DNA of 64,000 nt from DASSUW01 sp963830725 (GTDB lineage Bacteria > Actinomycetota > Thermoleophilia > Solirubrobacterales > Solirubrobacteraceae): the NCBI GenBank assembly GCA_963830725.1, contig CAWHNO010000016.1, positions 620,001 through 684,000 of the forward strand, in the 5' to 3' direction. This document shows positions 1-8,607 of the stretch, piece after piece. The notes below the pieces were generated by a model that had not been told where the DNA came from, searched no databases, and saw only the letters and a list, made by a program, of their open reading frames with translations. Position 1 is the stretch's first letter. Every line of letters begins with the position of its first letter. The translations under genes were made by a program, and so were the position numbers.

Positions 1-113
1 ACGGTGGTGAACGCAGCCAGCGTCAGGAACGTCGACGCGACGATCCAGAACCCGAGGCCGTGGTGCCGCCGTGACCCACGCTCGGGCAGGACATTTCTTA
101 GGGAGCTGGGCAT
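1..113 (-). CDS. MFS transporter, N-terminal fragment
   Basis: Only the first 37 codons are in the window; the gene runs off the left edge. The start is the ATG at 113. The protein opens with a basic stretch (RGSRRHH) followed by a hydrophobic helix beginning GLGFWIVASTFLTLAAF, the usual first membrane helix of a 12-14 TM major facilitator drug or sugar transporter. It lies downstream of the MarR-type gene on the same strand, and the gap between them carries inverted repeats sharing a 10-bp word with the repeat at the MarR start, so MarR control is likely. Substrate unknown. Confidence 0.6.
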   Translation of the reverse strand, partial: MPSSLRNVLPERGSRRHHGLGFWIVASTFLTLAAFTT

Positions 114-133
114 GGTTCGGTCCTCCCGGGAGG

Positions 134-163
134 TAGCTATGGATACATAGTTGCATATCCATA
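134..163. promoter_or_regulatory. Probable MarR operator upstream of the MFS gene
   Basis: An AT-rich island in very GC-rich DNA. TATGGATA (138-145) and TATCCATA (156-163) form a perfect inverted repeat with a 10-bp spacer. The word TAGCTATGGA (134-143) recurs exactly at 726-735 over the MarR start codon. Confidence 0.55.
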
Positions 164-210
164 ACGATATGACTATAACTTGCACCTAAAGATCGAGCCC
201 AGCGGTCAGG

Positions 211-726
211 TCAGCGGCGACCGCTGGCCTGGCGGTGGCGGACGAGCCCGGCCCTGACCTTGGCCAGCAGCGGCAGTGCCGTCTCGAGGGCCGGATCGTC
301 CTCGGCGGCCGCCGCGACCGCCGACCCCCACTCGTGGCGGACGAGCTCGTAATTGCGGATCGCGCGCGGCGTCGGATGGATGCGAACCCATCGCCCGTCC
401 TCGGGATCGGCCACGCGCTCGATCAGGCCCTTCTCCTCCAGCCCGCGCAGCACGGCGCTGAGATTGCTGCGCTGGAGTCCTGTCGCGAACGCCAACTCAC
501 TCGGCAAGGCGCCTGGCTGCGGAAACAGGTGGCGCATCACAGTTCCCTCCGACGGCGTCAGGGACACCGCCTCGGGGCTCTCATAGCCGCGGAACTGGAT
601 CTCCCGGGCGACCTCGAGCACATGGTCGGCGAAGTCCGCCCACTGCTCCTCCCTGGCCCGCTGCTCCTCCCTGGCCCGCTGCTGCTTCCGGTCGCTCGCA
701 GCACGTCGCGCTTGTTGCCTGGGCAT
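211..726 (-). CDS. MarR-family transcriptional regulator
   Basis: 171 residues from the ATG at 726. After a basic, Gln/Glu-rich N-terminus comes a winged helix-turn-helix: PSELAFATGLQRSNLSAVLRG is the recognition region and DPEDGRWVRIHPT the wing. MarR proteins are dimeric repressors that often control an adjacent efflux pump, and an MFS gene follows 97 bp downstream. An operator-like inverted repeat overlaps the start codon, suggesting autoregulation. The N-terminus contains REEQRA repeated, from an exact 18-bp tandem duplication at 643-678. Ligand not predictable. Confidence 0.85.
   Translation of the reverse strand: MPRQQARRAASDRKQQRAREEQRAREEQWADFADHVLEVAREIQFRGYESPEAVSLTPSEGTVMRHLFPQPGALPSELAFATGLQRSNLSAVLRGLEEKGLIERVADPEDGRWVRIHPTPRAIRNYELVRHEWGSAVAAAAEDDPALETALPLLAKVRAGLVRHRQASGRR
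643..678. repeat. 18-bp tandem duplication inside the marR-like gene
   Basis: CTGCTCCTCCCTGGCCCG occurs twice back to back (643-660, 661-678). It is in frame and adds six residues to the N-terminal arm of the regulator. Confidence 0.8.
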
Positions 727-745
727 AGCTATGGAACGATAGCTA
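726..745. promoter_or_regulatory. Inverted repeat over the marR-like start codon
   Basis: TAGCTAT (726-732) and ATAGCTA (739-745) form a perfect 7-bp inverted repeat with spacer GGAACG. It overlaps the first base of the start codon, where a bound repressor would block its own transcription. Confidence 0.55.
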
Positions 746-772
746 CCGCGGGGCGCAGTCAGTTCCGCCGGC

Positions 773-1777
773 TCACCCGGCGCCGGGGCTCGTCCGGCGG
801 CGATGCGACGCGACCAGCATCGCGGCGAAGAGCGCCGCCGCCCAGGCCGCCAGGACCAGGACCGGCCGGGCGTGCTGGTGGCCGGGGAAGTAGATCGCGT
901 CGCGAAGCGAGGTGACGGTGGCGCCCGAGGGAAGCCACTGCGAGATGAACGCGAACGGCGCCGGCAGCAGCGGCGGCGCCACGGCGCCGCCGGACGAGCT
1001 GTTCCCCAGCACGACGAAGAACAGCCACACCGGGACGATCGCCCAGCGGCCCAGCAGCACCGCCATGAGCGACGCGAACGACGCGACGGCGAGGATGTGG
1101 AGCGCGAGGATGCCCCACGTCTCCGGCACCGGCACGTGGAACCGGTCCAGAACCGGTCCGGCCACGAGCGTGAGGACAAGTCCCGCCGCGAGCGCGAAGC
1201 CCACGACCCACGCCGTCCAGCGCTGCAGCGGCAGCCCGCCGGCGTTGGTGCGGACCTGGAAGACGGTGAGGAAGCCGACGATGCTCGCGACGAGCATGAG
1301 GTAGAAGATGTCGACCCCGTTCGGGTCGCTCGGCGCGAGCGGGTGCATGTCGACGACGCGCACGCCCGGATCGGTCGCGGAGACCCGCTCGAGCACCCGC
1401 GCCACCGACGCGCCGGCGGCGCTCGCCACGTACAGTGTCGGCCGCTCCGACGTCAGGTCAAGGGCTGCATAGGCGCGCTGGCGGTCGATGGCATGACGCG
1501 CCGCCGCGGCCGATCCGTACCGCTCGAACACAAGGCTCCCGTCCGCGACCCGCTCGACCGCCGCGACCGTGCGCGCGTGCTGCGCCGGGTCGCCGACGAG
1601 GGCGGCATCGATGCGGTGCGGCACCGGGTCGCCGAGCGCGAGCGTGTACGTCGTCAGGAACAGCGAGCCCATGACGATCGTCAGCGCGGCGATGACCACG
1701 GCGCGCTCGGGCGGCGACCAGTCGTGGTCGCGCAGGCGCGGAAGGCGCCGCGGTCGTGCCCGGACGGTGTTCGCCAT
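773..1777 (-). CDS. YhgE/Pip-like (ABC-2-type) membrane protein
   Basis: 334 residues from the ATG at 1777. A membrane helix near residues 26-48 is followed by an extracytoplasmic domain of about 100 residues and five or six helices after about residue 155. One long N-terminal helix, an external loop and a C-terminal helix bundle is the architecture of YhgE/Pip/DUF3533-type ABC-2 permeases. A GNSSSGG motif lies near residue 255 between helices. No ATPase gene is adjacent. It sits 46 bp upstream of the MarR gene on the same strand, so it may share regulation with the efflux genes. Function not established. Confidence 0.6.
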   Translation of the reverse strand: MANTVRARPRRLPRLRDHDWSPPERAVVIAALTIVMGSLFLTTYTLALGDPVPHRIDAALVGDPAQHARTVAAVERVADGSLVFERYGSAAAARHAIDRQRAYAALDLTSERPTLYVASAAGASVARVLERVSATDPGVRVVDMHPLAPSDPNGVDIFYLMLVASIVGFLTVFQVRTNAGGLPLQRWTAWVVGFALAAGLVLTLVAGPVLDRFHVPVPETWGILALHILAVASFASLMAVLLGRWAIVPVWLFFVVLGNSSSGGAVAPPLLPAPFAFISQWLPSGATVTSLRDAIYFPGHQHARPVLVLAAWAAALFAAMLVASHRRRTSPGAG

Positions 1778-1848
1778 CCGCAGAAACGATCGCCGGTGCC
1801 GGGCCGGCTGTCTCCATGGCCAGCCCGAGGCCGGGATTCGGGCCAGCC

Positions 1849-2045
1849 CTAGGCGGGAGGGGTCGGTCGGCGTCGCGGTCGCCGGCCAGGAACTCCGGCG
1901 TCGCGATCGCGGCGACGCCGAGCGCGATGCCGGCGAACATCAGCGGCACGCCGACGATGCGGCCGATCGGCGCGTCGACCAGCAGCACGAGCAGGCAGCC
2001 GGCCACGAAGCATGCGAGCGCGAGCTGCGGGCGCGCGAGTCTCAT
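1849..2045 (-). CDS. Small two-helix membrane protein downstream of cydB (frame uncertain)
   Basis: The ATG at 2045 overlaps the cydB stop (ATGA), so translation is coupled to the oxidase. The first 55 residues form two hydrophobic segments (LALACFVAGCLLVLLVD and VPLMFAGIALGVAAIATP). The ATG frame has no stop until 1458, deep in the next gene. A single-base indel near 1860 would give a stop at 1849 and a protein of about 65 residues, the more plausible reading. Its position suggests a small subunit or assembly factor of cytochrome bd, like CydX, but no sequence similarity supports that. Confidence 0.35.
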
Positions 2046-3085
2046 CGATCCCCACCTTCGTCCGGGGTCACGATCGGGCGGAACCGGTCACTCAAGCGGC
2101 CCTCCAGGGTCAGGCGGAACAGGAACGCGATCGACGGCACGATCACGAGCAGCGCCAGCACGAGGACGATCAGGGTGGCGATCAGCGTGGCGTCGTCCGC
2201 GGCCGCTTCCTGCAGCGAGAGCTGGCCCGGCAGGAAGTCGGGGCGCAGCGCGAAGGCCAGGCCGGCCAGCATCGCGCCGACGGCGACGCCCGAGGTGTAG
2301 CGCGCGACCTCGAAGCGGTTGGTCCACAGCAGCCAGACCGTGATCAGGCCGACGGCGGCCGACACGAGCACCATCGCCAGGCCGCCGCCGGAGGTGAGCC
2401 CGTCATAGAGGTCGGGCGCGTCCTCGCGGATCACGAACAGGCCCCCGATCGCCATCGCGCCCGCGACGGCGGCGGAGCCGAGGGCGCGGCGGCGGAACGC
2501 GGTCGTGAGGTCGGGCGCCTGGGCGTGCACCGAGTCCGCCGCGAGGAACACGGCCGCGACGTAGGCGCCGGTCACCACCGCCAGCGCCCCGATCCACAGC
2601 GCGGTGGCGCCGGTCCAGCTCTCGAACGGGATGGCAGGATCCCCCTCCGCCGGCACCTGGCCGGAGGCGACCGCCCCGATCGCGCACCCGAGGAAGAACG
2701 GCGTCAACACCGACGAGAGCGCGAACACCGCCCCGAGCGCGCGCGCCTCGGAGATCGACGCCGCCTCGCCGCGCAGCGCGTACGCGGCACCGCGGAAGAT
2801 GATCCCGACGGCGGCGAGGAACAGCGGCACGTACAGCGTCTCCATCAGCGGCCCGAAGGCGTGCGGGAAGCACGTCCACATGACGACGAGCACCAGGATG
2901 AGCCAGACGTGGTTGGCCTCCCAGACCGGCCCCATCGAGCGGTGCGCCAGGCCCCGCAGGCGGGCGCCCCGCCGGGTGCCGCCCGCGGTCAGGTCCCAGA
3001 AGCCCGCGCCGAAGTCGGCTCCGCCCAGGACCGCGTACGCGGCGAGCGCGATGATCAGGATCGCCAGGAGCAGATCGACGAGCAT
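2042..3085 (-). CDS. cydB: Cytochrome bd ubiquinol oxidase subunit II
   Basis: 347 residues, start ATG 3085, sharing one base with the cydA stop (TGATG). It opens with LADFGAG-type sequence (YAVLGGADFGAGFWDL), the hallmark of CydB, followed by GPVWEANHVWLI. Eight or nine hydrophobic helices are visible. CydB pairs with CydA in the membrane oxidase that reduces oxygen to water with quinol at low oxygen, conserving energy without pumping protons. Length is normal. No cydDC export genes are seen nearby. Confidence 0.93.
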   Translation of the reverse strand: MLVDLLLAILIIALAAYAVLGGADFGAGFWDLTAGGTRRGARLRGLAHRSMGPVWEANHVWLILVLVVMWTCFPHAFGPLMETLYVPLFLAAVGIIFRGAAYALRGEAASISEARALGAVFALSSVLTPFFLGCAIGAVASGQVPAEGDPAIPFESWTGATALWIGALAVVTGAYVAAVFLAADSVHAQAPDLTTAFRRRALGSAAVAGAMAIGGLFVIREDAPDLYDGLTSGGGLAMVLVSAAVGLITVWLLWTNRFEVARYTSGVAVGAMLAGLAFALRPDFLPGQLSLQEAAADDATLIATLIVLVLALLVIVPSIAFLFRLTLEGRLSDRFRPIVTPDEGGDR

Positions 3086-4476
3086 CAGGGCAGCACCTCG
3101 ATGTCGCCGGGACCCGGCTGCGCCTCGGCCTCGGGCGGGGTGCGGGCGAGCCGGCGCAGCATGTAGAGCGCGATGGTGATCAGCCCGAGGTAGACGACCA
3201 CGAGCGTCGCGTAGCCGATCGGGATCCCCTCGGCTCCGGTGACGGCCTCCTCGACGCGCATGAGCTCGTAGACGATCCACGGCTGGCGGCCGACCTCGGT
3301 GACGATCCAGCCCGAGATCAGCGCCACCAGCGAGGCCGGGCCGGCCACGACGACCACACCGAAGAACCAGGGCGTGCGCGGGAGCGCACCGCGGCGCCAG
3401 CGCGCCCACAGGAACCAGAGCCCGAGCAGTGCGAGGAAGGTCCCGATCCCGACCATGAGCTGGAAGCAGTTGCGCACCCAGGCGACCGGCGGGCGGTCGT
3501 CGGCGGGCACCTCCTCCAGACCTTGGACCGTTGCGTTCGGGTCATGGAAGGCGAGCAGCGACAGCGCCTTCGGGATCGGCACGCCGCCGTAGACCTCGCC
3601 GCCGACGTACAGGCCTCCCACCGTCAGGTCCGCGCCCTTGGTCGTCCGCTCGAGCGCCTCCATCGCCGCGAGCTTCGTCGGCTGGCTCTCGGCGACGGTG
3701 CGCGCGGCCCAATCCCCGATCACGATCTGCGCCGGCGCGGCCAGGGACAGCACGGCCAGCGGCACCACGAGTCCGGCGCGGTGGTAGCGATCGCGGCGGC
3801 CGCGCAGCCAGGCGACCGCGTAGACGGCGGCGACCAGCGAGCTGGCGACGATGAACCCGGCGAGGTACATGTGCACCTCCTCGTGCCAGAGGTGCGCGTT
3901 GAAGAGCGCCTCGACGGGCCGCACGTTCGTCACCTCGCCGCTCGCCGTGAGGTCGAACCCCTGCGGGTTGTTCATCCAGCCGTTGACGGCGATCACCGAC
4001 GTCGACCCGAGCACGCCGGCGGCAGCGATCGGAAGCCCGCTGAGGAAGTGCGCGCGCGGGCTGAGCCGGTCCCAGCCATAGACGTAGACCGCGATGAAGA
4101 TCGCCTCGACGAAGAAGGCGAGGCCCTCGATCGCGAACGCGAAGCCGAACACCTCGCCCCACTGATCCATGAACCGCGGCCACAGCAGCCCGAGCTCGAA
4201 CGAGAGGATCGTCCCTGTGACGACGCCGATCGCGAACAGGATCAGCATCACCTTCGACCAGCGCTTGGCCAGCGCCTTGTACGTGGGGTCGCCGGTCCGG
4301 ATGTGCCGCCACTCCACGAACAGCACCATCGCCGGGAACGAGATCCCGAAGCAGACGAGCGGGATGTGCACCCCGAGCGAGAGCGCCTGCATCTGCCGTG
4401 CCTCCCGCAGGTACTCCTGGACGACCGGCTCCCCAGCCTGTGCCATCACGCCCATCCAGCCGAGCAGACTGGACAT
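3085..4476 (-). CDS. cydA: Cytochrome bd ubiquinol oxidase subunit I
   Basis: 463 residues, start ATG 4476. The quinol-oxidising, haem-bearing subunit. Visible hallmarks are a conserved His near residue 37 (SLGVHIPLV, haem ligand), NAHLWHEEVHMY in the fourth helix, the short Q-loop beginning SQPTKLAAMEA, and GRQPWIVYELMR near the C-terminus. The compact Q-loop is typical of the short-loop type found in Gram-positive bacteria. It is first in the cydA-cydB-small protein operon, and a TAGGGT hexamer 7 bases before the start suggests a leaderless transcript. Confidence 0.95.
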   Translation of the reverse strand: MSSLLGWMGVMAQAGEPVVQEYLREARQMQALSLGVHIPLVCFGISFPAMVLFVEWRHIRTGDPTYKALAKRWSKVMLILFAIGVVTGTILSFELGLLWPRFMDQWGEVFGFAFAIEGLAFFVEAIFIAVYVYGWDRLSPRAHFLSGLPIAAAGVLGSTSVIAVNGWMNNPQGFDLTASGEVTNVRPVEALFNAHLWHEEVHMYLAGFIVASSLVAAVYAVAWLRGRRDRYHRAGLVVPLAVLSLAAPAQIVIGDWAARTVAESQPTKLAAMEALERTTKGADLTVGGLYVGGEVYGGVPIPKALSLLAFHDPNATVQGLEEVPADDRPPVAWVRNCFQLMVGIGTFLALLGLWFLWARWRRGALPRTPWFFGVVVVAGPASLVALISGWIVTEVGRQPWIVYELMRVEEAVTGAEGIPIGYATLVVVYLGLITIALYMLRRLARTPPEAEAQPGPGDIEVLP

Positions 4477-4483
4477 CGGCGCA

Positions 4484-4489
4484 ACCCTA
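4484..4489 (-). promoter_or_regulatory. -10 element of cydA (leaderless type)
   Basis: TAGGGT on the minus strand, 7 bases before the cydA ATG, matching TANNNT. No Shine-Dalgarno sequence precedes the ATG. Confidence 0.45.
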
Positions 4490-4548
4490 CCCCCTCGGCA
4501 AGACGCCGCGCACGCGGTAGCCGGCGTGCGCGGCGCCCACCGGTCCTG

Positions 4549-5218
4549 CTAGCGGTGCGCTCGGCGCAGCGGGACGAGCGGCAGCAGTGTCCGCTCGACC
4601 GTGCTGTTGACCACCGACGCGAAGGCGGCGTAGAGAGCCGCCGCCGAAGTCGCCAGCCCGAACCAGCCGCCGATCTTGACGATCTCGGCATGCGAGCCGG
4701 CATCCCCGATGCCGAGCATCAGGTAGGTCAGCGTGAGCAGGAACAGCATCACGCTGACGACTGCAGTGGTGCGCGTGGACGCGATCCACAGCAGAGCCGT
4801 GAGGATCGCCCACGAGATGTAGAACAGCGCGATCGCGCTGCCCCGCTCGGCGGCCGGGATATTGCCCGATGTAGAACTGCTCGAGCAGCCAGTACGACAG
4901 CCAGAAGCCGCCGTACGAGCCGAAGGCGACCGCCCCGAACGTGTTGCCGCGCCGGAACTCCCACATGCCGGCCAGCAGCTGGGCAATGCCGCCGAAGGCG
5001 AGCGCGAGGCCCAGCACCACCGGCTGGCCGCTCGCGGCCAGCAGCCCGGCGCTGAACATGCTGAACACCAGCAGGGTCAGCCCGAAGGAGCCGAGCCCGA
5101 GCGGCGCCGGATCCGCGATCGCGGTTCCCGTGCGCGTACCGTTGCTCAGCACCGCGGCCCGCATCGGGTCGTCATCCACCGCGTAGATCCGCGGGTCCCT
5201 CTCAGCTTCGATAGCCAT
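4549..5218 (-). pseudogene. Acetate uptake transporter, GPR1/FUN34/YaaH (SatP) family, one frameshift
   Basis: The ATG at 5218 is preceded by a good ribosome site (AAAGGAGC). The first part has the family signature: PLGLGSFGLTLLVFS in helix 1, then FGGIAQLLAGMWEFRRGNTFG and SYGGFWLSYWLLEQF. Near 4860 the frame breaks by one base. The other frame continues with the remaining helices (RGSAIALFYISWAILTALLW) to the stop at 4549. Joined, the protein is about 222 residues with six helices, the normal length. The family carries acetate and succinate by proton symport. A base-call indel is as likely as real inactivation. Confidence 0.75.
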
Positions 5219-5435
5219 CTTGCGCTCCTTTCCGCGCTAGGTATCGATTCCGACGAGCATCGCCGGTGATCGACGGGACGGCCATCGTCCGCCAGGCTCA
5301 TCCGCGGACGACGCCGATGTCATCCGCCGATGATGCGATCAACTGATGGGCGCGCCCTGCCGGAGCGCCGAACCTGCGGGCATGTCGCCCGCGGCGATCA
5401 CCCTCCACCGCTCCGCCGTGCGCCATGATGCGCGG

Positions 5436-6080
5436 ATGCCGTTGAAGCGCGTGAGTGTCGTGGTCGCCGACGACCACCCGCTCTTCCGCGAAGGCATCGA
5501 GCGCGCCGTCCGCGAGCGGCCCGAGCTCGAGCTGACGGGCTCGGCGGCCGACGGCCGCGAGGCGCTGGCGCTGCTCCGCGAGCTCGAGCCGGCCGTGGCG
5601 GTCCTCGACCTCCGGCTGCCCGGCCTCGACGGGCTGCAGATCCTCAACGCGATCACGCGCGACGGCGTCGCGACCCGGGTGCTGATCCTCTCGGCATCGG
5701 GCGACGCCGAGCTCGTCTACCGGGCCGTGCAGGGAGGTGCGGCCGGCTACTTCCGCAAGGAGGCGGACCGCCACACGATCCTCGACGCCATCTCGGCGGT
5801 CGCACGCGGCAGCACGGTGATCGACCCCGAGCTCCAGGCCGGCGTGTTCGACCAGATCCGCATGCGCGGCACCGACGAGGACCGGCCGATCCTGACGGCG
5901 CGCGAGCGGGAGGTCCTGACCCTGATGGCCGAAGGCCTGTCGGGGCCGCAGATCGCCGAGCGCCTGATCGTCGCGCTGCCCACCGTGAAGACGCACCAGG
6001 CGCGGCTGTACGAGAAGCTCGGCGTCTCCGAGCGCGCCGCCGCCGTCGCAGAGGCGATGCGGCGCGGACTGCTGGAGTGA
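5436..6080 (+). CDS. NarL/LuxR-type response regulator
   Basis: 214 residues; the ATG at 5436 is chosen because the receiver begins at once (SVVVADDHPLFREG). Acidic pocket DD near residues 9-10, phospho-acceptor in AVLDLRLPG, conserved Lys in YFRKEADR. The C-terminal LuxR helix-turn-helix begins LTAREREVLTLMAEGLSGPQI and includes TVKTHQARLYEKLGV. Its stop overlaps the GTG of the downstream kinase by four bases, so the two form a cognate pair. Confidence 0.9.
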   Translation: MPLKRVSVVVADDHPLFREGIERAVRERPELELTGSAADGREALALLRELEPAVAVLDLRLPGLDGLQILNAITRDGVATRVLILSASGDAELVYRAVQGGAAGYFRKEADRHTILDAISAVARGSTVIDPELQAGVFDQIRMRGTDEDRPILTAREREVLTLMAEGLSGPQIAERLIVALPTVKTHQARLYEKLGVSERAAAVAEAMRRGLLE

Positions 6081-7231
6081 GGGCGCCCGGCGTCCCGCAG
6101 CTCTGGCTCGCGGCGCTGCGCGTCGCGCTGGTGGCGGTGGTGCTGCTCGGCGAGCGGCTCGTCGACCACCCCGTCGCCCACACCGAGGCCTTCCCGTTCC
6201 TGCTCGCGGCGTACGGCGCCTGGGCCGCCTTGCTGCTCGCCCTCAACCTCGCTCGCCGGGAGCCGCCCGGCCTCGCGCGCGTCGAGCCGTTCATCGATCT
6301 GGCGGCGATCGTCGCGCTCACCTACGCGTCGGGCGGACCGTTCTCCGAGACCGCGACCGCCTTCTTCGTCCTGCCGGTGCTCGCCGCGGCGGGGCTGCGG
6401 CCGCGCGTGACGGCGGCCTGGGCGCTCGGTGCGATCGCCTGCTACATCCTGCTCTCGATCGTCCACCCGAACGCGAGCGAGTCGGACGCCACCGGGCGGA
6501 TCGTGAGCCAGGCCGCCTACCTGGCGCTGATCGGCGTCGCCGCGACGATGGTCTCCTACGTGCTGCAGCGGCACGAGCTCGCGATCGCCAGGCTGGCGGA
6601 GCAGCGCGGCCAGCTCGCCACCCACGCACTGACCGCCGAGCAGCGTGAGCGCCGCCGCGTCGCCGAGCTGCTGCACGACGAGTCCGTGCAGACGCTGTCG
6701 CTCGCGCGCCAGGAGCTGGTCGACTACCAGCGCACCGGCCGCGACGCGTCGTTCGAGCGCGCCCGCGGCGCCATCGACGAGACGATGGCGCAGCTGCGCG
6801 GCGAGATCTTCGACCTGCACCCGTACGTGCTCGACCATGCGGGGCTGGTGGCCGCGCTCAACGCGATCGCCGAGCGCAACGCGCAGCGCATGGGGGCCGA
6901 GATCACCGTCGCGGTCGATCCGGCGGCGGCCGGGAGTCACGACGAGCTGATCGTGGTGCTCGCCCGCGAGCTGCTCACCAACGCGGTCAAGCACAGCGGC
7001 GCCGCGCACGTCGACGTGACCGTGGCGGCCGACGCCGAGCGGATCGAGCTCGTCGTGCGCGACGACGGCCGCGGGTTCGATGCGTCCGTTCGCGAGGCGT
7101 CGCTGCTGGACGGCCACATCGGGTTGGCGTCGAGCGAGCAGCGGGTGCTGTCCGCCGGGGGCAACCTCGCGGTGTCGAGCACGCCCGGCGCCGGCACCAC
7201 CGTGCGCGTCACGCTGCCGTCAGCGCCTTGA
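6077..7231 (+). CDS. Sensor histidine kinase (HisKA_3 type)
   Basis: 384 residues from GTG 6077 (GTGA overlap with the regulator). Five or six hydrophobic segments fill residues 10-165 with no obvious extracellular domain. The dimerisation and phospho-acceptor box is RRRVAELLHDESVQTLSLAR, with Glu-Ser after His-Asp in place of the usual Gly-Ala. The HATPase domain has ELLTNAVKHSGA (N box) and DDGRGFD (G1 box). Partner of the upstream NarL regulator. The 3' end overlaps the convergent PrsW gene by 23 bases. Signal unknown. Confidence 0.9.
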   Translation: MRAPGVPQLWLAALRVALVAVVLLGERLVDHPVAHTEAFPFLLAAYGAWAALLLALNLARREPPGLARVEPFIDLAAIVALTYASGGPFSETATAFFVLPVLAAAGLRPRVTAAWALGAIACYILLSIVHPNASESDATGRIVSQAAYLALIGVAATMVSYVLQRHELAIARLAEQRGQLATHALTAEQRERRRVAELLHDESVQTLSLARQELVDYQRTGRDASFERARGAIDETMAQLRGEIFDLHPYVLDHAGLVAALNAIAERNAQRMGAEITVAVDPAAAGSHDELIVVLARELLTNAVKHSGAAHVDVTVAADAERIELVVRDDGRGFDASVREASLLDGHIGLASSEQRVLSAGGNLAVSSTPGAGTTVRVTLPSAP

Positions 7232-7970
7232 CCCTGGGTCGCGCGAGCCTGGCCTGGCGGATCTGCGCCGCCAGGAGCGCGGCGCTCAGCGTCCCGATCG
7301 CCGCGCGGGCGGTCGTGCTGTCGGTCGAGTCCCACAGCGCGTGCAGCGCCACGGCCGTCGCGAACGCGGCCGCCACTGCCGGCCACGAGAGAGGACGCCG
7401 CCACAGCGCCGCGCAGACGAGCCCGGTCCAGGCAGCGTGGCCGACCGGCGAGAGCAGCCCGCGGATCAGCAGGACCTCCTCCGCGGGGCCGATCTGCCCA
7501 CGCGACTGGATCAGGGCCACGAGCCCGTAGCCCATCGTCTCGAGCGCCGCGAAGCCCATCCCGGACGCGACCCCGAACAGCAGCCCGGCGCCGGGCGACC
7601 GGAACCGCCCGTGGACGAGGAGCCAGAGCGGCACCGCCAGCTTCACGCTCTCCTCGATCACCCCGACCGCCAGCATCGGCAGCGTCCCGAGGTCCTGCAG
7701 CGTCTGATGCTCGAGGATCGCCGCGGCGGCGACCCCGATCGAGCCGCCGGCCGCGAAGCACACCGCGAGCGCCGGCACGACCGTCGCCGGCAGCGAGAGC
7801 CGCTCGAACATGTAGATCACGAACGTGACCGGGATAAGGAGGGCGCCGAGCATCAGCACGACCGGCAGGAGATGGATGTTCTCCGTCGTGACGGCGGCGA
7901 CCGTGACGAGCGCATAGATCGCCGCCCCGCCGATGAGGGTCTGCAGCCAGGCCGAACGTAGAAGCCTCAT
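7209..7970 (-). CDS. PrsW-family intramembrane metalloprotease
   Basis: 253 residues from ATG 7970. Eight or so membrane helices. The EExxK signature is present in GVIEESVKLAVPLWLL, followed by an FGVASGMGFAALETMGYG segment and a His in LSPVGHAAWTG, the family's zinc-binding positions. PrsW cleaves an anti-sigma factor in Bacillus; in actinobacteria the family's substrates are mostly unknown, and no anti-sigma gene is adjacent. The start avoids a 50-residue upstream extension without membrane character. Confidence 0.85.
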   Translation of the reverse strand: MRLLRSAWLQTLIGGAAIYALVTVAAVTTENIHLLPVVLMLGALLIPVTFVIYMFERLSLPATVVPALAVCFAAGGSIGVAAAAILEHQTLQDLGTLPMLAVGVIEESVKLAVPLWLLVHGRFRSPGAGLLFGVASGMGFAALETMGYGLVALIQSRGQIGPAEEVLLIRGLLSPVGHAAWTGLVCAALWRRPLSWPAVAAAFATAVALHALWDSTDSTTARAAIGTLSAALLAAQIRQARLARPRVKALTAA

Positions 7971-8022
7971 GTCATTCGCAACGCGTCTTGGGAAACGGCC
8001 CCGGTCGACGGATGGTGGTGAC

Positions 8023-8607
8023 ATGCGCACCCGCGAGCACCCCACCATTCGCCTCCTCTTCGCGCTCGGCATCGCCAGCGTGGTCATGCTCCTCATCGGC
8101 GTCAGCGTCCTCTTCGCCACGCAGCACCGGGAGAGCCCGACTGCGCCCGACTACCGCGTGGTACGGATCGGCGGCGTCGAGTACGAGTCCATGCAGGGGC
8201 GACCCATCCACCCCGGCAACCGGGTCGACCGCGCGATCATCGCCGGCCTGCCCGCGCAGGACCGGCGCGTCGCGGCCGGTGAGATGCTGTTCGGCGCCTT
8301 CGTCGCGATCACGAACGACTCCCACGCGCCGCTGACGACGGCAGACCGCATCGAGCTGCGCGACCAGGCCGGCCATGTCTATCGGCCGCTCGCCCTGCCG
8401 GTGACCAACCCGTACGCGTACTCGCAGCGGCGGCTGCGTCCCGGGACGCGCGTCCCCGCCTTCGGCTCGCCCGCCGACGACAACCTCGCGGCCACCGGGC
8501 GGCTGCTGCTGTTCCGCATCCCGGCCCGCGCCTACAACAACGAGACGCTCGAGCTGGTGATCCACGACCCCTCGCACCTAGGCACCACGGCGTCGCTGAT
8601 CATCTGA
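8023..8607 (+). CDS. Membrane-anchored extracytoplasmic protein (DUF4352-like)
   Basis: 194 residues, ATG 8023. One membrane helix near residues 13-36 (LFALGIASVVMLLIGVSVLF), then an outside domain. The segment AITNDSHAPLTTADRIELRD followed by GHVYRPL resembles the immunoglobulin-like beta-sandwich of DUF4352 lipoproteins. Short C-terminus rich in hydrophobics. Its 3' end overlaps the convergent DedA-fusion gene by 30 bases. Function unknown. Confidence 0.6.
   Translation: MRTREHPTIRLLFALGIASVVMLLIGVSVLFATQHRESPTAPDYRVVRIGGVEYESMQGRPIHPGNRVDRAIIAGLPAQDRRVAAGEMLFGAFVAITNDSHAPLTTADRIELRDQAGHVYRPLALPVTNPYAYSQRRLRPGTRVPAFGSPADDNLAATGRLLLFRIPARAYNNETLELVIHDPSHLGTTASLII

Noticed and set aside
5358..5426. 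CTGC...GATCAC...CAT before the regulator at 5436 as a further copy
   Set aside because: Only one of the four blocks matches well and the spacing is off by one.
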